Below the pieces are notes generated by a model, which was not told the origin of the DNA, ran no database searches, and was given only the letters and a program-made list of their open reading frames with translations. The translations under genes and the position numbers were made by a program. Below are positions 33,526 through 45,000 of a DNA stretch of 64,000 bases, piece by piece; positions within the stretch are counted from its first letter, which is position 1, and each line of letters starts with the position of its first letter. This DNA comes from Nissolia schottii. Its lineage: Eukaryota > Streptophyta > Magnoliopsida > Fabales > Fabaceae. The stretch is from contig QANU01103765.1 of the NCBI GenBank assembly GCA_003254905.1, forward strand, positions 76,667 to 140,666, written 5' to 3'.

Positions 33526-36113
33526 GCACCCATTGAAGGAGTCGTAAGTTCATGCGGCAGATAGACTTGAATGGTTTTTTGGCTGCAAATTTTCATATTC
33601 TTACTCACATTTGTGAATACAATAACTGGATTGTCCATCTTTATGAATGTAAGATAACTCGGCAATGATTATCAAATTTGAATTCCAGTATTGCACCTTT
33701 TTCTCAATTCTCAGTGGCAGAGACAGAAGATTTCCCTGGTTCGATACTTCAATCTATTCATAATGGTATGTTGGCAACTTGTCACAAATTTATTATCCAC
33801 TGCTGATCTTATGTTCACACTTCATATACCTATCTGGAAACTTTAGAAATTTATGCAAGTTGGTTTACTGTGCCAAAGTTTCTGCGTGGTAAAGTTGTTA
33901 TCGATGATTTTATAACAAGCAGCGGATGAAGTGCATTTTGGAGTTGCCATATTCAACATACATGGGATTTTCCGGTCACAGAATTGCAACTGTTGCCTGG
34001 CCTCCCAATTCATCTAAGATGGGAGTTTTGTTGATCTAAATCTTGACCCTGGAATGTGTAAAGCTGTTTGGTTCTCTCTGGTTCCTGATTTGGTAGGTTA
34101 ATGTGTGTTTCTTTTGGATGCACGTACCCATGATACTCAACCTTTAGTGAGTTTCGCCAGCCATCATTAGTTGTTGTCGTTGTAGTAGTGGTATCATTGA
34201 TATTCAAATATTTTGAGTCATGTATTAAATTTTCTGATGATTTTGATCTCATTATTGAGACTGATGACCTGCTTCACACTACAAGGAAACATAGTAGAGT
34301 AGGTCCAGTGGGATATATTGTATAATAGTAGTTTGTATAATATGATTTAATCCAAGTGTTATCATAAACTCATCTCTCCTAATCTCGTTCTAACTCTCCT
34401 AAACCATAATGAAGTTTGTCATCGACATTATTACATAATAATACATTATTAATAAGCAGGAGTAGCTGTATTTTTCAAATATATAATAATGGTTTAATAT
34501 ATAATAATGATTTATATTATATCCTTCCTTCGTGAAATAACTGTTTCCTTTAGGCTTTAGCTATTGGTGATTCACGCTTACTCACAAGAATAAATAGAAT
34601 TAGGGTGTGCTTGTTTCGTGTTTTAAAATAATTCATTAAATAATTAATTCTTCAGAGCTAAATAGAGTTGAAAAAAAAAATTTGTGAGAAACGTCGTGAA
34701 GTTAATTGTATATTTGTCTTTTGATTGAATGAGGCATTTAATTAAAAATTGAATATGCTAACATAGTATAATTATAAAAAATTTTATTTATTTTTTTGAC
34801 GATATAGTATCCTCATGTTAATAGAAATAGTAAGTATTAAAGGAATCACAATAGTATTGAAAGTCTCTCTGTTTCTCCAACTATAGTGGAATAGAAATTG
34901 AAAACTAACAAGAACTGATTCTATAAGAAGAAAAAGAATGGTAGGTAGTGGTTTGCAACATTGATATTACTGCCGCTGAGATGAGGCAATTGTTTCATGC
35001 TATTATTTTCAAAGGATTTGGTATGGTGGTTAAGAAAGTGTGCTATATATTCTTCCTCATACGTGCATAAGGCCTAGTTAACATAACATTTGCCTCTTAA
35101 TTTACTCCCTTTGAATAATTAATCATTTTTCTGCATTGTTCTCATTTTGGCATATGTCAAGTTGGGATGTTTACCTGCATCTTTAAAGATTGCTCACCAA
35201 AATAAATAACAAGCTGACACTAAAAGTTGAATGATTAAAAAGTTTGACCAGAAAGATAGTACAATTCATATATATGGATAAGTGAGACAAGAATAACTTA
35301 TAATTGCAACAACCAGGGAAGGAGGGGTTTACCGAACCCAACCCACAAACCACGTCCTCAACCGTAGCCACCAACATTCCTAATTTACTAACACTACGGA
35401 AACCTAATGCTGTTTAAGAGAAAAATATGTTGAGGGAAAAATCCAAGTTATGACATGTTCTAAACAATTTTTTTTTTTAAAAAATAAATAAATTTTATAG
35501 AGGTATTTAGAAGTGGTCCATTAAAAATGAAAATCAAGAAATCAAATTGGGGTCATAACAATACATAAGAAGTTTGATAAGGTGATTCAATTCTCCTTAA
35601 ATAATCATATAGAATACATGCACTATATATGTAGATACATGTGCTCACTATTATGCATAGTATAGTGGTTAAATCACACAAATTATTTTGTAGGTTTTAT
35701 TAAAATTGCACTTCATCTCAAATTTTGTGTAAAATTATACTCCACCCTACTTTATTTTTTATTACAACTAATTACTAATGATTTATTAGGTTTTTGTTTT
35801 CATTTTATATATTTTTTATTTTCAAAAATTTGTGAAAGAATCATTGATCATCAGTAGCAAAGACTGAAAAGAGTTTGAGTATGTGCAATTATACGTAAGG
35901 TATATAGTAGCGAGTCAAAGATTTTTACTAATTTTTGCAAATGTAATGTAGTAATACATTATTGTAAAATATTGTTCGAATCAAAATTGATCTCGTATGT
36001 ATATCCTTTTAGAATTTTATTATTATGCATGTACCTTTTGGATTATCCTTTTCTTTTGTGTCGTCCCCACCACACAAGTTATTTTAGTTAAGTTGCAGGT
36101 CAGAAGTTGGAGC
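33526..36113. other. Intergenic DNA, no gene seen
   Basis: The first few hundred bases (to about 33800) are probably the PPR 3' UTR. The rest is AT-rich. Short frames at 34010-34252 and 35183-35377 have no recognisable product, and no element ends were identified. Confidence 0.5.
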
Positions 36114-36122
36114 TTTAAAAAG
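36114..36122 (+). promoter_or_regulatory. TATA-like box of the unknown-function gene
   Basis: TTTAAAAAG lies about 120 bp before the ATG at 36237 and is followed by a CT-rich leader. It is a weak match, but its position is right for a start site near 36145. Confidence 0.3.
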
Positions 36123-36236
36123 CCTCCTCTGCCCTCTTCCTTTTCAGAACATGAGATAGCAACTCAACTTCTGTCAAAGACATCAAAAACACAATAACAA
36201 AGTAATCATTGCTTGTCTCTCTTTTTCGTTGCTGCC

Positions 36237-38704
36237 ATGGCCGGTGGTGTTGTTCATGATGATGTTGAAGTTGGTTTTGAAGAAGGGATGCTCTGCTTAC
36301 CCTCTCATATTTTGGATGAAGCATGTGGCACCAATAATAAGGTCTTTTTTTTCCCTTTGATTTGAGGAATAATATTTTTTTCCTTATATACTATATTCCT
36401 ACTTTATCTCATTAATTAGTCTAGTCGCTGCTTTCTATTGGTGTTCCAATTAAACCAACTGGGTCACCATTGTTTTGCAAGATATTTAAACTCCGTATGT
36501 CTATGATTTTCTACCATGTGGATATCGAACATTTGGTGCGATTAAAGTGAACTCTTTTATTGAATTGATACAAGTGTAACTGGGTTTTCTTTTTTTTTTG
36601 CTTATATATTTGTAATTTCTATTTATAATCTCTAGCTAGTAATTTGATCACTACTATAGAATTGCCTTACGTGTGCTTAATTTTTTCTTCAGGTACATAC
36701 TAGGAACCACATCCAACAGGTCCAAAATCATCATCAAATGCATCAAAAACATAATCACAAATCACGTGGAGAACCACAATCACAGGTACTGCTCTTTTTC
36801 ACATCAATTCAATCTATTTCTCATGTTGTGGCTACCATGGATAAGAGACCCCAGGCTGATACTCTTTAAAAAGTTTGGTGGAGGAATTGGTTTAGAAAAA
36901 TGTTATTTTTCGTAATGTAATTTGTACGTCTAGATTAATGCGTGGTAATCACACTATAAGAGTAAATTTTAGTTATCTAAACATTGAACATAAATGTTTA
37001 ATTAAGAATGAACCTATATCATTATTATTAGGTAAAATATTGATTTTACACTTATTTGGACTGATAATAAATAATGGAACTTGTTGGATTAAGATTTGGA
37101 GGATATGATTTAGAGTGTTATTTTGTTCTTCAAAGACGTGTGGGGGTCATATGTTCCACTTAATCCTCAAGTGAAATTCTGATTAATCAAATGATATCTT
37201 TATATTCTGGCCATTTATGCCGAACTATGATTTGAAGATTAGCATTAATTTATTATAAGTATTAGCTATTTAATCACTCAACTCTAGTCTTAGGTAGAAG
37301 ATGCAGATCATATCTCAACTGTAACATAGAATATGCCATTGCATTTTGACTTCTTTTCAAATATAGTTTAATTTCACTTTTTAATAAAAAGAAAAAACTG
37401 AAATTGTGGGAAAAAGGATTAAACCTACATAAATAAGTTCATACCTTATGTGTTTTTTTTCAGGAAAATTCTGAAGCATCCAACATTAAAATTAGATGTA
37501 TGTCAGGATGCTTGCCTTGTTGACCTAGTACGGAATTTGGGGGCTTTCTGGTGTGATTCATGATTCGATAGAAAAAGCTTCTTGAATATTTTTATATATT
37601 AAAAATACTAAGAATAATTAATTTTTTTTAATAATTAATTTTTTTTATTGATTCATGCTTAATTATCTCATTAAAAAAATGTTATTTTATACCTGATGTT
37701 AATTCACTAGTCATAAATCTTAATTTGACTCGCACTCCATTGGAATTTTATCAATATATGAAAGTTTCACATCAATTCATGTCTAATTCTTTAATTAATG
37801 TCCCTTTTTAGTACTCAAAATCTACCACAAGATCATCAATGTATCAAAGGCCAAAATTACTTGCTAATAACGGTGGACATGGAATGCAAGCAATTTTCTT
37901 AGGAACATCCGGGCAGAGATCTTGTGGTACTGGCGTATTCTTACCTCAAAGGGTTGGCACAAATTTTCAACCAACTAAGAAACCAGGTCAGAGCTTGTAT
38001 ATATATGCACTCAATGACATGTGCATATGTCACTTAAAAATAAATTAATTTCTGCATGATTCCTAAATCATACATGCATGTCTTGGCAATATATCAAAAT
38101 TCATGCTAACAATCACATGAATATGCACCTTAATTACATTAATTTGTAAATGTTTTGCAGGCTGTTCTCCGGTTCTCCTTCCAGCACGTGTTGTTCAAGC
38201 TCTAAATCTTAATATTCATGCACTAGGAGTGCAGATTTCACCCCCTCAAGGTCTCATACCCTAAGTTTCAATTCTCATTTTCAAAATTCATATATTTTAT
38301 TGAAAAAAATTATATACATTTAATTACTTCAAGCATGATTGTCTATCTCTCGAGTTTACTCGTACGAATTTATGAGCTTAGGTCTTAAAACGGAGTTAAC
38401 TTGCTTAAAAATCCAAACTTGGGTAGTCTCAAGTAAATTTGGATAAACTCGAGTAAATCTGAGATAAGTTCAGGAGATCACTATTTTAGTCAAAAAGTCT
38501 CTCAAGTTCCAAAACAGAATATTTCACCAAGAACACTCTTAATTGGACTTTCAAAATTGAAGATCTATCGAGACACTTTCAATTATGTTAGTTTGATGTA
38601 TAACATTATGGAGTTTTGATAGGTTAGTCTTTATGCAATTTTAGTTTATTTTTCACACGTTATGTATTATATTTGTTTTATTATAATGTTGAAGTGAAGT
38701 TTTG

Positions 38705-38735
<31 letters not shown>

Positions 38736-39111
38736 AATAAATTTGTTATTTTATATTCATGTATTATAAATATTTTGTATTATTATTTTTAAAATAAGTA
38801 AACTCTTACAAGTTTACAAGTTAATTTTACCTACTTTCACAAGTTTAGTGACAACCTTGACTTCAAGTATGGCAAATCCCTTAAATTTAAACTTTTAATA
38901 CATAATATCAATAAAGAGAAAATGTTAATTAATTACCATGGTCTTTCTTGTTGCAGTTCACAAATATAACCCAAGATGTGGAGAAGTGTACAATAATAGT
39001 TCAACAAAGAAGAAAAGTGATCATCAGAAATCCAAGCAATTTAGTGTTATTTCTCAGAATCATAGTTCTTCTAATCCAGAGATATTTCTTCCAAAGGAAT
39101 GGACTTACTAG
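36237..39111 (+). CDS. Plant-specific protein of unknown function, 205 aa
   Basis: Five coding exons fit with frame kept: 36237-36341, 36693-36785, 37812-37986, 38161-38250 and 38957-39111, all with GT/AG introns (618 nt). The protein starts MAGGVVHDD and has a His- and Gln-rich second exon. It then carries GTGVFLPQRVG and the block KPGCSPVLLPARVVQALNLN, and ends PKEWTY. I recall this combination, with the PxEWTY end, from a small land-plant family of uncharacterised proteins, but I cannot name the function. There is no signal peptide or membrane segment. It is probably soluble and possibly nuclear given the basic Lys- and His-rich parts, which is inference. A further acceptor/donor pair at 37464-37497 encloses 34 nt that would break frame if included. 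Confidence 0.8.
37464..37497 (+). other. Possible frame-breaking cassette exon
   Basis: A poly-T tract with CAG ends at 37463, and GTATGT, a good donor, starts at 37498. The 34-nt segment between would be a clean exon, but its length is not a multiple of three and the next exon opens in phase 0. Inclusion would shift the frame and probably send the transcript to decay. It may be a regulated cassette exon or chance. Confidence 0.3.
38706..38732. repeat. (TA)n microsatellite in the last intron
   Basis: A run of about 13 TA units lies in the intron between 38250 and 38957. Confidence 0.9.
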
Positions 39112-39747
39112 CAAGCTCCTCATCATTTGAATAATTAAGAGATCAATTAAATTTGAGTCAAACCCAATGGAGCTGATATTATATACATACATATAAATAA
39201 AAAAAGAATATCATGCCTTAATGTGCTTAGAAGCTGGGATGGGTTAAATTAGTTACTGTGCTGTTAGATTCTTAATTTGATCATGTAAATGCGTTAATTT
39301 TATTTTAAATAACAATAACAGCACAAGGGGTCCCGTTTGTAATTGCATGCTTCAGTGAGTAAGGATTACAATATTTTTTTTTTCGTTTGTTTGGACAATT
39401 CACATCCATTTTCTTTTTTCGCAGCTACTTCTCACGCATATCTTTAGAAAAATTTCACTAGGGTTGTTTTAAACTAGTGTCTTTGTCTCAATAGAAAAAA
39501 GTTAATTATTTTGCTATTTACCTCCACTTCAACCATCTCTTTTTGTTCATTAATTTAACTCTCACATTATATTCTCTCTCAATAATTCAACCCAAACATG
39601 GCTTGAGGAAAACAATTGACAAAACTGCAATTCATCATCATGATATGGACCTTCCCTCAGACCTTTGTCTTGTCTATGTCTTTAGTTTCTTACACATAAA
39701 AATAGGGAGATGTGTCAATCTATAGTAAATTCATCTTTTTGTTCCAT
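39112..39747. other. 3' flank of the unknown-function gene, nothing seen
   Basis: Probable 3' UTR and AT-rich spacer before the DNA element at 39756. Confidence 0.5.
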
Positions 39748-39755
39748 TTTCTTTG

Positions 39756-40360
39756 GGTGAAGGCTAAGTGTTGTTGAGCACATGTCATGGTATTCTTATT
39801 TTTAGTGAAAACATGGTTTTCAAAATTATCACCGTGCTATTTACTAAAGTATTTTGTATTTTGGTTTAGTTGCAAATATAGTCCCTCCAAAATTCATCTT
39901 TGCAAACACAACTCCCCTAAACCTTATCTCTTAGCCTGTGATTGCTACTGGAGCTTCATTTTTGAAATCCACCACCTTATATCTCAATCCGTAACTACAA
40001 CCAAAGCCCTCTGATATCAAAGTCATGTGAAATATTCACAATCGAAAGAAGTTCCCAATCGGATGAATTCTTCAATTTTGGGGTTGAGGGTCTTGTGTTT
40101 CAATTTAGAGATAAGGTGGGGGGCTGTGTTGGGACTGAGAGTAAGGTTGTGGTTTTGAGGCTGAGGGTCTTGTGTTTTGATTAAGGTTGGGGGCGGTGTT
40201 GCAAAGGTGAATCTTGGAGGGATCCGTATTTACAAATAAATCAAAATACTTCAATAAGTGGCACAATGACAGTTTTGGTAATTTTAAAAATCATACTTTT
40301 CACTCAAAATAGAGGTACCATGACATGTACCCAAACACGAGTGCTATGGTAACCTTCACC
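39756..40360. mobile_element. Non-autonomous TIR element with 8-bp target duplication (hAT-like)
   Basis: The element starts GGTGAAGG and ends CCTTCACC. TTTCTTTG flanks it on both sides (39748-39755 and 40361-40368), a perfect 8-bp duplication. The terminal inverted repeats are long, about 150 bp: for example ACATGTCATGGTA near 39780 pairs with TACCATGACATGT near 40317-40329, and the 39832-39905 block pairs with about 40205-40290. The middle has two imperfect copies of a GAGGGTCTTGTGTTT block. An 8-bp duplication fits hAT. No transposase. A related fragment lies at 62944-63075. Confidence 0.8.
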
Positions 40361-40530
40361 TTTCTTTGATCCATTCTTAAAACATTCCCAAGATATGTGC
40401 TCCATTTAAAAAGATTCCATAGTTTAGCTATTTGGATTTAGGAATTTCGTTAACTAGTGGGGATTTATATATTGCATTATAGAAGTTAGAAATTATCTCC
40501 ATTTTAGTTTCTATCTTTGAATTTTTTTTT

Positions 40531-41303
40531 AAATAAAACATGAAAAAATACATATTCTCATAATGAACCATTATTCTCAAAATGAACCGTTTTCATTATA
40601 AAGAGAGTTAATTTAAATCAACTTTCTCATCCTTCATCTCTTTCTTTTTCTCTTTGTTACATCATGTCTAAACCCCCCCCTTCCCTCCCTTTTTTTTTCC
40701 CATCTTTTCCTCCCTCTCTTGTCAAACGTCAAATCCACTATGACCCCTCACTCTATTTTTCTTTTCATTTTTTTTTCTCTCTTTAGGGTATAATATTTTG
40801 AAAAAAAAAAGTGTTATATGAATTTATTTATTCCATAAAACATTATATTGACTTGCATCTAATTTGTTATTGGATGGGATTTTAATGAGTTAACATCTTA
40901 ATAGAATTTTGTTTGATAATAGATGAACTATGAAAGTAATCATGTCTTGTGTATTTTTTTTTTTACTATTATAATACACTAAAATGTCTACTAACTCCTC
41001 ACTCATTTTTTTCCCTCTAACTTACACAAAAAACTAAACCTTGGTACACACTACGAATGAGCATGCACCTCTATTTATAGATTTGATTTTGGACACAGTA
41101 CAAAGAAGTCAATTTAAATCGACTTTTACTTCTATTTTTTAAAAATAAAGAAAGTCGATTTAAATTGACTTCCAATTAAAAAAAATCTGAAATTATGCAA
41201 GAGTCGATTTAAATCGACTCTTTCTATAATTAAAATGGTTCACTTTAAAAACAACTTTACAAACAATTCATTTTAAAAATAAATATTTTTTTATGTTTTA
41301 TTT
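40531..41303. mobile_element. Non-autonomous TIR element with internal palindromes
   Basis: AAATAAAACATGAAAAAATA at 40531-40550 matches the inverse of 41284-41303 at 19 of 20 bases. The inverted similarity continues inward for roughly 90-100 bp and includes TGAACC...TTATA and a 16-bp palindrome. That palindrome, of the form GTCGATTTAAATCGAC, occurs at 41108-41123, 41154-41169 and 41203-41218, with a diverged copy near 40607-40622. No coding domain. The outer limits may extend a little further, and no target duplication was confirmed, so the superfamily is open. Confidence 0.65.
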
Positions 41304-42054
41304 TGAGAAGCTTTTCCTTATATCTTTTGAATTTTAGAGATAGTGCTTTAATTAATTCCATTTTGTCCATCTTTTGGTGAACACACATTTGCATATACAC
41401 CGTTTGAGATATACAATGAGTATTTGGGTGTATTTGGAATATTGGTTTGAGTGTTGTGAGATATCACTTATTTTGTAATAGTTGACATATTTGCATGTAA
41501 ATATAGCTTTGAGTTAAACCACATTTATTTTCTATACACTATTTTTTTTTGTTTGTTTCTGCTAATTCTATAACAAACACTTTGATTTACTTTGAAATTC
41601 ACTCTTTAAAGAGAACTGGGTTCAGTTCTCTAAATTGATAAATCGAACCAAACTTTTATAGTGAAAAGTCCTTCAATTGTTATCAACCAAAATTCCCATA
41701 AAACACTCACCCTATTGCATTTCTTTCTCATAGTATATAAAACTCCTCTACACTACGCTGCATAAAAATTAATCACTTAAGCTACTTACTCAAAAAGTTA
41801 ATTAATTTACACATATCTAATTTCATTACCAAACTCAAAAAGAAGAAAAAGTCATTGTTATATATACCATCCAGTCCTCAACACTTCACCTATTACATTT
41901 AAAAAATACATTAACCTAAGAAATTAAAACAACACCCACCCCTAAAATTAAGCTGTTAAAACATCAAATCACCCATCATAAACCACACATATCATTTTCT
42001 CTAATTTCCCTCACATCATCAACATCCAAAACAAAATCAATCTAAATAAAAAAA
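41304..42054. other. TT8 3' flank, nothing else seen
   Basis: AT-rich DNA that includes the likely TT8 3' UTR, just below 42055. No separate gene was recognised. Confidence 0.5.
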
Positions 42055-45000
42055 TCAATCACCACCACCACCACAACCACCATGTGGTATAACTTGATTA
42101 ATCGCCCTCTTCACCTCCACAATACTAACCTTCTTCTTCCCACTCTCTTCCTTCACCTTACCCCTCAATTCAGCCACAAAAACACCGTCACTGCTAATCG
42201 AAGACCTCACCCCAATCACCTCAATCCTCATCTCCCTCAACACCATCATCACATCAAGCAATAGCCCTTCCTTGTGCCCACACTCCAGTTCCAACAACGC
42301 GTCCCTCTCGATTATTGACACCTGTACGGACGCCATGTCATCCTCCCTAACCGCCTTTTCTGTTGTAACCGCCTTAACGGTTCCCTCCACGATCCTGACC
42401 TTCCTTCTTTGTTCTTGTTCTTGTTCTTGAGGAGGGGATTCCATCTGGCGGTTACGGGATTCCAGCTCTTGGATCTTTCTTCTCAGCTGCTTGAGGTACT
42501 CGATGGTGTCGCCCAAGATGGACGCCTTGTCCATCTTGGTCACGAAGGGAACGAGAGATCTCAGGATGATGAATCTCTCGTTCAGCTTCTCGCGGCGGCG
42601 GCGTTCTGCCAGGACGTGGTTTGCGCTCAGCTCGTCCTGGGGAGTCCCGCCGTTGCCACTATTACTACCTTTTCCCCGCAGCCGGTGGTCTGTGATGCCA
42701 CCAGCTGCGGGGGAATTGTTGTTGTTATTGTTTTCCTCGTGGTGTTTGTTGTTGGTGGAGGGGAGGTATGGGACTGTGAAGAGTATGTATTTGAGGACCC
42801 ACTGGGAGGAGACGTTGGCGGCTGCGGTGCCAGTGTGATGGTGGTCGCGTGGGGACCACTTGGTGAAGGCGGATAGGACAGAGGAGGCAGCGTAGCAGGC
42901 AGCCGAGGGAGGGGAGTCGGACCAGCGGGTGGACTGGTTGTGGAGGATTGTTGATACGGTTTCAGAGTAGTGAGTGTCTTCTTGTGTTAACTGCTCTTCT
43001 AGTTGAGGAAGCACTGTAAACATAAAAAAAAAAAAAAAAAAAAACATGTATATGCCAAGCAAAAACAAGAAGTTAGTTAATTAGAAGAAAAGATGAGTGA
43101 AATATCATGTTAACACATTTATTATTTATTATTGGATGAGATTTCAATATGATTTACAATCTATTAATATCTCATATCTAATAACAAATGATAGTGAGTC
43201 AAGACATTATCTCATACTACTTAATGGACATGTTGGGAATAACATATATTACATATAATAAAAGAGATATAAAAAAAGTTGTTTTTGGTATCTATTTTTT
43301 TTTCTTATTTTACTTTTATCTTTACAAATGTGATGATATTATTAATAGCCAACTCAGACATAAAATTTATTTATTTTTCTTTTTTTAAATTGGTAACCAA
43401 CTAATAAATAATCAAGAACTTTTTTAATTTTATTTTTGCTTTCATGCCGCACTAATCAAGGTAAGATAGATATATCATGAATTAGTATATAATGAATGTA
43501 AAGAGAGTATTATTGTATTGGAAATAGAATTTTTTTATAGGGATATTTTTTCAATTCATATTATTTATACATTTATCAAGATGATTTTCTTTTCACTTTA
43601 ACATGTGTAGTATTTGATTTTAAACAATTAAAAAATGTATTGCTCAACTGTGAGAGGACAAGATTATAGAATTGATCTCTTCACAAGAGTTGTCTATTTA
43701 GGAATTGAACTCATCACACGTTCCATGTAAGAGGTAACTTGGGGTCATATTTGAAATAATTACAAGTGCTAATTAAGGACTTGAGATACGTTGGTTTTCT
43801 ACCTCAAATAGGAGAAGAAAAAATAAGATTTCATGTATTGCTCATAATTGTTATAACTTGTTTTTGTCTTGAAGTTGTGACTCAATTATATGTCTAGGAT
43901 ATTTATCTTCTAACCAAATATCACGTGGCTTATGCTAGCTTGGTTGAATTTTGATATGTTTGTTTCAGACAGTTCAAAAAAGCAATGTTTTTTCTTTTGT
44001 CCCCTTAATTAATTTGGTTGCAAGTTTGGAAATGCTGAGCTTTTCCTTTATGCCTATCAATGTTTCCCTGGCTATTATAGCAATGCAGAGGACCGTTGCT
44101 TTTAACAGCTAGCTGATTAATTCTTCCAATTTAAAAATGGTTAGAAAATCATAATACTTGACTTGTGGAATAAGGTGCGTGAGCTATATTATACAATCTA
44201 TCTATATATTCTATATATAATTATAAAAATTATTCCCCTGTACACGTCACATGGCATTTTCTCTACTAGCATTGTCATGTGAAGTTTCCTTTTAATTTTA
44301 TATTTTTAAATTTTTTTACAGTATAATTATTGTTCATTTCTCATTTATTTTATTAGTGTTATTTAATTATAATTACTATGTTACATGAGTTAAAGTTTAT
44401 TTTAATTATTATTAACACTATTTATTGTATTTTGACCTTGACTCTTTATCTTTTAAAATATCATACATTTCATTAGTGTTAATTAAATATAATTATTATG
44501 TCACAAGATTTAATATTTATTTTAATTACTATTGACACTATTTATTGCATTTTTAAATTTTATTTCTTGATTTTTTTATTATCTTTTACAACATTCTAAA
44601 ATTTAAAATCTTTAATTTTTCTAAGTTATCTTCAGTTAGTAAATCAGTAAAACTAATAATGTTTTAGCAGAATAAAAATAATTTTAATAACATTTTTAAT
44701 TAAAAAATATTTTATACATGACATTTTCATAAATTTTAACTATTTTAACTTTTTAACTAATAATATTATTTATTTTTATTTTTTACTTTTTATTACTTAA
44801 ACACCACATGACATTTTCATAAATTTTAACTCTTTTAAATTTAATTACTAATAATTTTTTTACTTTTTATTACATCACCATTTATTTTTATTTTTACTTT
44901 TATTCTTTGTGGTTAACTCTTAACAGTTTACATGTTACAATATTTTAAATTTTAATTTATTTAAGATTATCTAGTGTGAGAAAATTAATTACCCCAATAA

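Noticed and set aside
42409-42876. Long plus-strand frames opposite the TT8 last exon
   Set aside because: They are antisense shadows of the conserved bHLH exon; codon conservation is on the minus strand.
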